DNA from: Azoarcus sp. L1K30
GTDB lineage: Bacteria > Pseudomonadota > Gammaproteobacteria > Burkholderiales > Rhodocyclaceae
DNA: 64,000 bases
Reading direction: 5' to 3'
Assembly (NCBI RefSeq): GCF_018122735.1
Contig: NZ_JAGRRD010000001.1
Coordinates: 4,647,486-4,711,485 of the forward strand
Part shown: piece after piece, positions 59,885 to 64,000 of the stretch
Numbering within the stretch: the first letter of the stretch is position 1
Layout: each line of letters opens with the position of its first letter
Notes under the pieces: model-generated
The model's input: the letters and a program-made list of their open reading frames with translations, nothing else
What the model was told of the DNA's origin: nothing
Database searches by the model: none
Position numbers and translations under genes: made by a program

Positions 59885-61099
59885 TCAGACCGCGGCGACA
59901 GTCGGGGCCTGCGGGGGCGCAGGGGTGTCGTCGATTCTTACCCGGTTACGGCCGCTACGCTTGGCGCGGTATAGCGCGGCGTCTGCCCGAGCCATCAGAT
60001 TGTCGAGCGATTCACCGGGATACATCGTCGCCAGGCCGATGCTGATGGTTGTACTGATCAATGCACGCGGGCGCTCCAGGATTGCCAGCGGCAGGGCGGC
60101 GATTTCGGCGCGCAGGCGCTCTGCCACCCGTGCAGCCTCATTTGCGTCTGCGCCGTTCATTGCCACCGCGAATTCTTCACCGCCTATGCGTCCAATGACA
60201 TCGACTTCGCGGACCGACGCTTCGCAGCGGCGTGCGAAGTTGATCAGCACCGCGTCGCCTGCTGCGTGGCCATGGCTGTCGTTGATTTGCTTGAAATAGT
60301 CGAGATCAATGCTCAGTACCGACAGGGGATAGCCGTTACGATGGGCCGATGCGGCCATGGTGCGTAATCGCTGGAAAAATGCGCGGCGATTGTTGACGCC
60401 GGTCAGGCTGTCGCTCATTGCCAGCGCCCGCAGGACTTCGCCGGTGCGCTCTTTGTCGAGCAGCACCACGCCATAGCCGTTGGTCAGCATCAACAGGAAC
60501 AGGGCGAGGAAGGTTGCGACCTGGATGCCATTATTGTCGAGCAGGCCGAAGCTGTGGGCAGGAAGGGCGGCGAAGATTCCGCGCAACAGGACGACGGCGG
60601 CCAGGAGCAGTGTGCTGCCGCCGACAAAATACTGCAGGCGCGAGCGCTCCGCACGCAGGTGGACGAGGGCGAAACCCGTGAGGCCGAACAGCCCGGCTGA
60701 CATCAGGGACGCGACCACGACGCGATGCTCCGGGCTGTCTCCACCCAGCTGGTTGAGCGGATAGCGCGCGAGAACTACACCCACCACGACAAGGAGCAAC
60801 CAGGACGGCCGGCGTCGGGTGGCAAACTGCCATGCCGCCAGACTTTCAAGTCCGAAACCGGCCAGCAGCAAAGTGTTGCCGATCTCGATCGACCACAGCG
60901 GCGGTATCTCCCCTCGCATCCACAGCAGCATCCATGCCACCGACTGCAGCAGCTTGGAATAGGCCCATGACTGGCTTACGCCGGACTGATGGTCCTCGTG
61001 AACGAAGCGAAAACTCTTGAGGCTGAGGAAGAGCAGCAGATTTCCCAGTCCTAGCAGCAGGATCAGGGTACGAATGTCCACCGACGGCATAAGCGTCAT
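59885..61099 (-). CDS. Membrane-bound diguanylate cyclase (GGDEF)
   Basis: This 404-residue protein has an N-terminal membrane sensor of about 6-7 helices (residues 8-210) and a C-terminal GGDEF domain that makes cyclic di-GMP. The active site is GGEEF (306-310), and a product-inhibition I-site RxxD (REVD) stands 5 residues before it, so it should be active and feedback-controlled. LTGVNNRRAFFQRL is typical. It follows the DUF302 gene by 85 bases, perhaps in one unit with the TonB receptor. Confidence 0.92.
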   Translation of the reverse strand: MTLMPSVDIRTLILLLGLGNLLLFLSLKSFRFVHEDHQSGVSQSWAYSKLLQSVAWMLLWMRGEIPPLWSIEIGNTLLLAGFGLESLAAWQFATRRRPSWLLLVVVGVVLARYPLNQLGGDSPEHRVVVASLMSAGLFGLTGFALVHLRAERSRLQYFVGGSTLLLAAVVLLRGIFAALPAHSFGLLDNNGIQVATFLALFLLMLTNGYGVVLLDKERTGEVLRALAMSDSLTGVNNRRAFFQRLRTMAASAHRNGYPLSVLSIDLDYFKQINDSHGHAAGDAVLINFARRCEASVREVDVIGRIGGEEFAVAMNGADANEAARVAERLRAEIAALPLAILERPRALISTTISIGLATMYPGESLDNLMARADAALYRAKRSGRNRVRIDDTPAPPQAPTVAAV

Positions 61100-61184
61100 G
61101 AGCTACTAGAACGAAGGTCGTAGTCTAGCAGGTATCGCCAAGGGCGCGCGGAGCGCCGCTGTACGTGGGCGCCATGTGGGTAGA

Positions 61185-61679
61185 TCAGTGCGGCCTGCGC
61201 TCGAATTGCGCGGACGTACGGGCGGCAATGCGTGCGAGCAGAGCGTCGGCTTGGCGCCCTCCCGGTGAGTCGACGCTGCGGCGATAGCCCAGATAGACCC
61301 TGCCGGGTTCGTCTGGCGTCTGGTACACCGCCATTGACAGCGGACACTGGGCGATGTTGTGCGCGGACTCGGTCGTCAGCCGGGCCGCGATCATCACACT
61401 GCAAAAGGTGTAGATGCGCGCTTCGGCAAAGAGGTCAGGGCGGTGGCCGAGGTCCGGCGCGGTACGGGTCAACATCTCGCCGAAGCGACTTTCCGTCGTG
61501 GCACCGATTCCTTCTTCGGCAATGGCGTCGACGAGCGCAATGCGGACATCGTCGAAGCTCGCGTCCTCGATGGTGCGGGTCACGTTGTCACCGGCGTTTG
61601 CGCCGCAGGACAGCAGGGCGAACGCGAAGGCCATCGCCTGCAGTCCCTTGCGCGCTGCGGTCGATCCGCGATGGCGCAT
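61185..61679 (-). CDS. DUF302 domain protein, exported
   Basis: This 164-residue precursor has an N-terminal signal (GLQAMAFAFALLSCGANA) and a DUF302-like domain at about residues 35-150, with IYTFCSVMIAARL and QCPLSMAVYQTPDEPGRVYLGYRR. Two cysteines (FCSV and AQCPL) may pair. It starts 4 bases after the TonB-receptor stop, so it is co-translated with it. The function of DUF302 is not established; some members link to redox or metal stress. Confidence 0.8.
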   Translation of the reverse strand: MRHRGSTAARKGLQAMAFAFALLSCGANAGDNVTRTIEDASFDDVRIALVDAIAEEGIGATTESRFGEMLTRTAPDLGHRPDLFAEARIYTFCSVMIAARLTTESAHNIAQCPLSMAVYQTPDEPGRVYLGYRRSVDSPGGRQADALLARIAARTSAQFERRPH

Positions 61680-61683
61680 GCAA

Positions 61684-63771
61684 TCAGAATCGGTAGGTGG
61701 CGCGAATGCCGCCATAGATGCCTCGGCCCGGACCGGGTTCGTAATAGCGCCCGTTGCGATCGCCGACGATGACCGAACCGATGTACTTGCGGTCGAACAG
61801 GTTGTCCAGGCGCAACAATTCGTTGAATGTCCAGGGCCCGGACTGCTGCTCGGCTCCCAGGCGCAGGTTCATCAGCGTGTATGACGGTGCCGGATGGTCG
61901 GTATTGTTGTCGTTGACCTGCACCTTGCTCCGATGCACGACTTCGACCGCGGTGCTGAGGCCGTCAACCGGCTTCCATGCGAGTTCCCCATAGGCCGATA
62001 CCGCCGGCACGCCCGGGATGCGATTGCCGGCGGGCACGGTGTCGAAGGCTTCGTCGTACACCGCGCGCATCACGGTCAGGGCGCCGCGAGCGCTCAGGGT
62101 CCGGGTGAGCCCGGTCTCGGCGGCGAGTTCGAGGCCCTGGCGCAGGGTGCGACCGGCGTTGGTGTAGCTCGTGCGTCCGCCGCTCGAGCCGGCGACGACG
62201 ATTTCATCATCGGTGGTGATCTGGAACAACGCCGCGTTGATGCGTCCGGTTTCGCCGGCGTAGGTCTTCAGCCCCAGTTCGAACTGTCTGCTGCGCGAAG
62301 CCTTGAGGTCGAAATTGAAACCGCCGCTGGGCGCATACGACAATTCGCCCAGGGTCGGCGTTTCGAAGCCGGTGCCAAAGCTCGCGTACAGGTTGAGGAG
62401 CGGGGTCGCACGCCACAGCACACCGATTGCCGGGGTGGTCCTGCTGTAGCTAACCGAACCGCTGTCGTCGCCGTTGGCGCCGACGATGAAGTGATCGTCT
62501 ACGTCGAACTTGACGTTGCTGTGGCGCACGCCGACGGACCAGTCCCAGTCGCCCTGCTGCCAGCTGAGTTGGGCATAGGGGTCGAGGCTGGTGACGGTGT
62601 CGATCTCGTCACGGCGCAGTGCGCCCTTCACGCCGAGGGTGTTGCCGATGAAGTTCTGATATCCCTGGCGGTCGTCCTCTGCCTGGTCATAGTCGAGGCC
62701 GCCGGTGACGGTCAGTTTGCCGGTCTCGAGCGTGCGCTGGGCAATCCAGCGTGCGCCGAGACCATGGAAACTGCGGTCGAAGTCGATGACGCCGCCGGCC
62801 TGGGTGATGGCCGATTGCGCGACCTTCGGAATGGACTGGTACTGGATGACGCTGCGCTGGCCGGCATAGGCTTGGACCTGCAGCTTGTCCTCGCCGAAGC
62901 GGCGCTCATACACCGCGCCGCCCTGCATGTGCTCAATGCTCTTGCGCGTTTTGTACTGCAGAGCGACCGCCTCGACGGCGGTGGCGTCCCGCTTCCAGGT
63001 GTCCCAGGTGAGGCCGAGCGGGTCTTCGGTGTCGGGCTGGCGCAAGCCGCTTGCGAGCAGGGTGAGTTTGCTGTCCTCGTCCGGGGCCAGCGTCAATTTG
63101 GCGAAGGCCTGATCGCGCGTTGCCGCACTGTAGTCGCGTTCGCCGTCGGTTTCAAAATGGGAGGCGTCGAGGACATAGCCGACACCATCCTTCTCGCCCT
63201 CGGCACCGATGTCGACCTTCAGCGTGCCGTGATCGCCGCCGGCCACGCCGGCACGGATGCGGGGCGCGCCCTTGCCGTCGCGCGAGAACAGCTGGATCAC
63301 GCCGCCGGCGTGATTGCCATACACGGTCGCGAAGGGGCCGCGCAGGACTTCGATGCGTTCGGCCGTGTCGAGGTTGAAGGTTGCCGCCTGGCCCTGGCCG
63401 TCTGGATTGGTGGCCGGAATGCCGTCGGCGACGAGCTTGACGCCGCGCACACCGAAGGCTGCGCGAGCGCCGAAGCCGCGCACTGAAATCTGCAAATCCT
63501 GAGCGTAGTTCTGGCGGTTCTGCACTACTACCCCGGGAACACCGGCGAGCACTTCCGAGACATTCACCCGCAGGCCCTGGGCAGCGTTTTCCTGCAGCGG
63601 CACGCCTTCGACCGAATACGGCACGTCGAAGGGAGAAACTTCCACCCGGCTGCCGGTGATGACCACGGTGCCCAGCGTCTGCTCCTGGGCACAGGCCGTT
63701 CCGGCGGTGAAGCCGAGTGCGAGCAGGATGACCAGTCGAAGCGGTGCGGTGCGGGGGCGAAGATCATGCAT
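61684..63771 (-). CDS. TonB-dependent outer-membrane receptor
   Basis: This 695-residue outer-membrane receptor has a signal peptide (LVILLALGFTAGTACAQ), a TonB-box-like GTVVITGSR, a plug domain (about 45-150: RVNVSEVLAGVPGVVVQNR, ISVRGFGARAAFGVRGVKLVADGIP, IEVLRGPFATVYGNHAGGVI) and a beta-barrel ending in the terminal phenylalanine (ATYRF). The ligand is probably an iron chelate or other metal complex but is not determined. A Fur-box-like palindrome 112 bases upstream supports iron control. It is in one unit with the DUF302 gene. Confidence 0.9.
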   Translation of the reverse strand: MHDLRPRTAPLRLVILLALGFTAGTACAQEQTLGTVVITGSRVEVSPFDVPYSVEGVPLQENAAQGLRVNVSEVLAGVPGVVVQNRQNYAQDLQISVRGFGARAAFGVRGVKLVADGIPATNPDGQGQAATFNLDTAERIEVLRGPFATVYGNHAGGVIQLFSRDGKGAPRIRAGVAGGDHGTLKVDIGAEGEKDGVGYVLDASHFETDGERDYSAATRDQAFAKLTLAPDEDSKLTLLASGLRQPDTEDPLGLTWDTWKRDATAVEAVALQYKTRKSIEHMQGGAVYERRFGEDKLQVQAYAGQRSVIQYQSIPKVAQSAITQAGGVIDFDRSFHGLGARWIAQRTLETGKLTVTGGLDYDQAEDDRQGYQNFIGNTLGVKGALRRDEIDTVTSLDPYAQLSWQQGDWDWSVGVRHSNVKFDVDDHFIVGANGDDSGSVSYSRTTPAIGVLWRATPLLNLYASFGTGFETPTLGELSYAPSGGFNFDLKASRSRQFELGLKTYAGETGRINAALFQITTDDEIVVAGSSGGRTSYTNAGRTLRQGLELAAETGLTRTLSARGALTVMRAVYDEAFDTVPAGNRIPGVPAVSAYGELAWKPVDGLSTAVEVVHRSKVQVNDNNTDHPAPSYTLMNLRLGAEQQSGPWTFNELLRLDNLFDRKYIGSVIVGDRNGRYYEPGPGRGIYGGIRATYRF

Positions 63772-63882
63772 GGTCCGGATCCTGATTGATGGCGTGGTTC
63801 GGAGAGAGGCGTGGCATGCCCCTGCGTGTCGTGCACTTTACTGCCTTCGCGGGCTGCCAACCTCCTGCGGACGCCTGAATTC

Positions 63883-63901
63883 GCTCATGAAAATCATGAG
63901 A
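63883..63901. promoter_or_regulatory. Fur-box-like palindrome upstream of TonB receptor
   Basis: GCTCATGAAAATCATGAGA contains a perfect CTCATGA-AAA-TCATGAG palindrome. It matches the 19-base consensus Fur box at 13 positions by my count. It lies about 112 bases before the receptor start, in a promoter position. No gene is seen from 63772 to the window end. Confidence 0.45.
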
Positions 63902-64000
63902 TGCAGTGGAGCGGGCGTGGGGCGCCGCATTGGGGGGCGGTCTGTCAATTCTGAACACCCGGCACTGTTCCGTCAGTGAGCAGATGTCCTCAATCTGAAC

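Overview
The window is 64 kb of GC-rich, densely coding bacterial chromosome. The gene set (soxAXB, aceK next to icd, rlmM, pepN, panBC with a deoxynucleoside kinase, a DUF4212/SSS symporter pair, HexR-type Entner-Doudoroff control) suggests a betaproteobacterium, most likely Rhodocyclales (Azoarcus/Thauera/Aromatoleum group). That placement is inferred from gene content. I saw no rRNA, CRISPR, phage or transposase genes. One tRNA, tRNA-Pro(CGG), lies at 31.7 kb.

0-16.4 kb: the tail of a thiosulfate-oxidation (sox) cluster (soxA, soxX, soxB); aceK and its substrate enzyme icd facing apart; a universal stress protein; a DUF4212 small subunit with its sodium/solute symporter and a small membrane protein; an orphan second DUF4212 protein; an EF-G-like GTPase with degenerate G motifs; a P2-type cation ATPase and a tandem-Usp protein.

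16.5-31.8 kb: mostly housekeeping genes. These are pepN, a CBS-pair protein, panC-panB-dNK, a PAS-PAS-EAL protein whose EAL domain looks catalytically dead, rhlE, rlmM, an aldo-keto reductase (tas), a lipoprotein, ugpB-ugpQ without permease genes, ispB and tRNA-Pro.

32-57 kb: a sugar-catabolism supercluster. On the minus strand is a ribose/fructose-type ABC transporter with a PfkB sugar kinase, bracketed by two paralogous ROK regulators that share an operator-like motif. Next, also on the minus strand, comes zwf-pgl-hexR-pgi followed by a Gfo/Idh/MocA oxidoreductase. Divergent from it on the plus strand is edd-eda-galM-pyk-gapN, then a truncated enolase fragment, a REPIN-like palindromic element, ppc and glk. 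Together these take hexose through the Entner-Doudoroff pathway, bypass phosphorylating GAPDH with GapN, and end at pyruvate and oxaloacetate. No pfkA or fba is present. A HexR-like palindrome overlaps the predicted edd promoter, which fits the linked hexR.

57-64 kb: an RHH protein overlapping the glk end, a DJ-1/PfpI protein, an ALDH7 (AmaB-like) dehydrogenase, a membrane GGDEF cyclase, a DUF302 protein and a TonB-dependent receptor with a Fur-box-like palindrome upstream.

Most striking: the eno remnant joined to a palindromic element, the twin ROK regulators and shared operator, the HexR promoter architecture, the predicted inactive EAL protein, and an EF-hand-like loop in the symporter. 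None is proven to be a new system. All are read by eye, without database searches.
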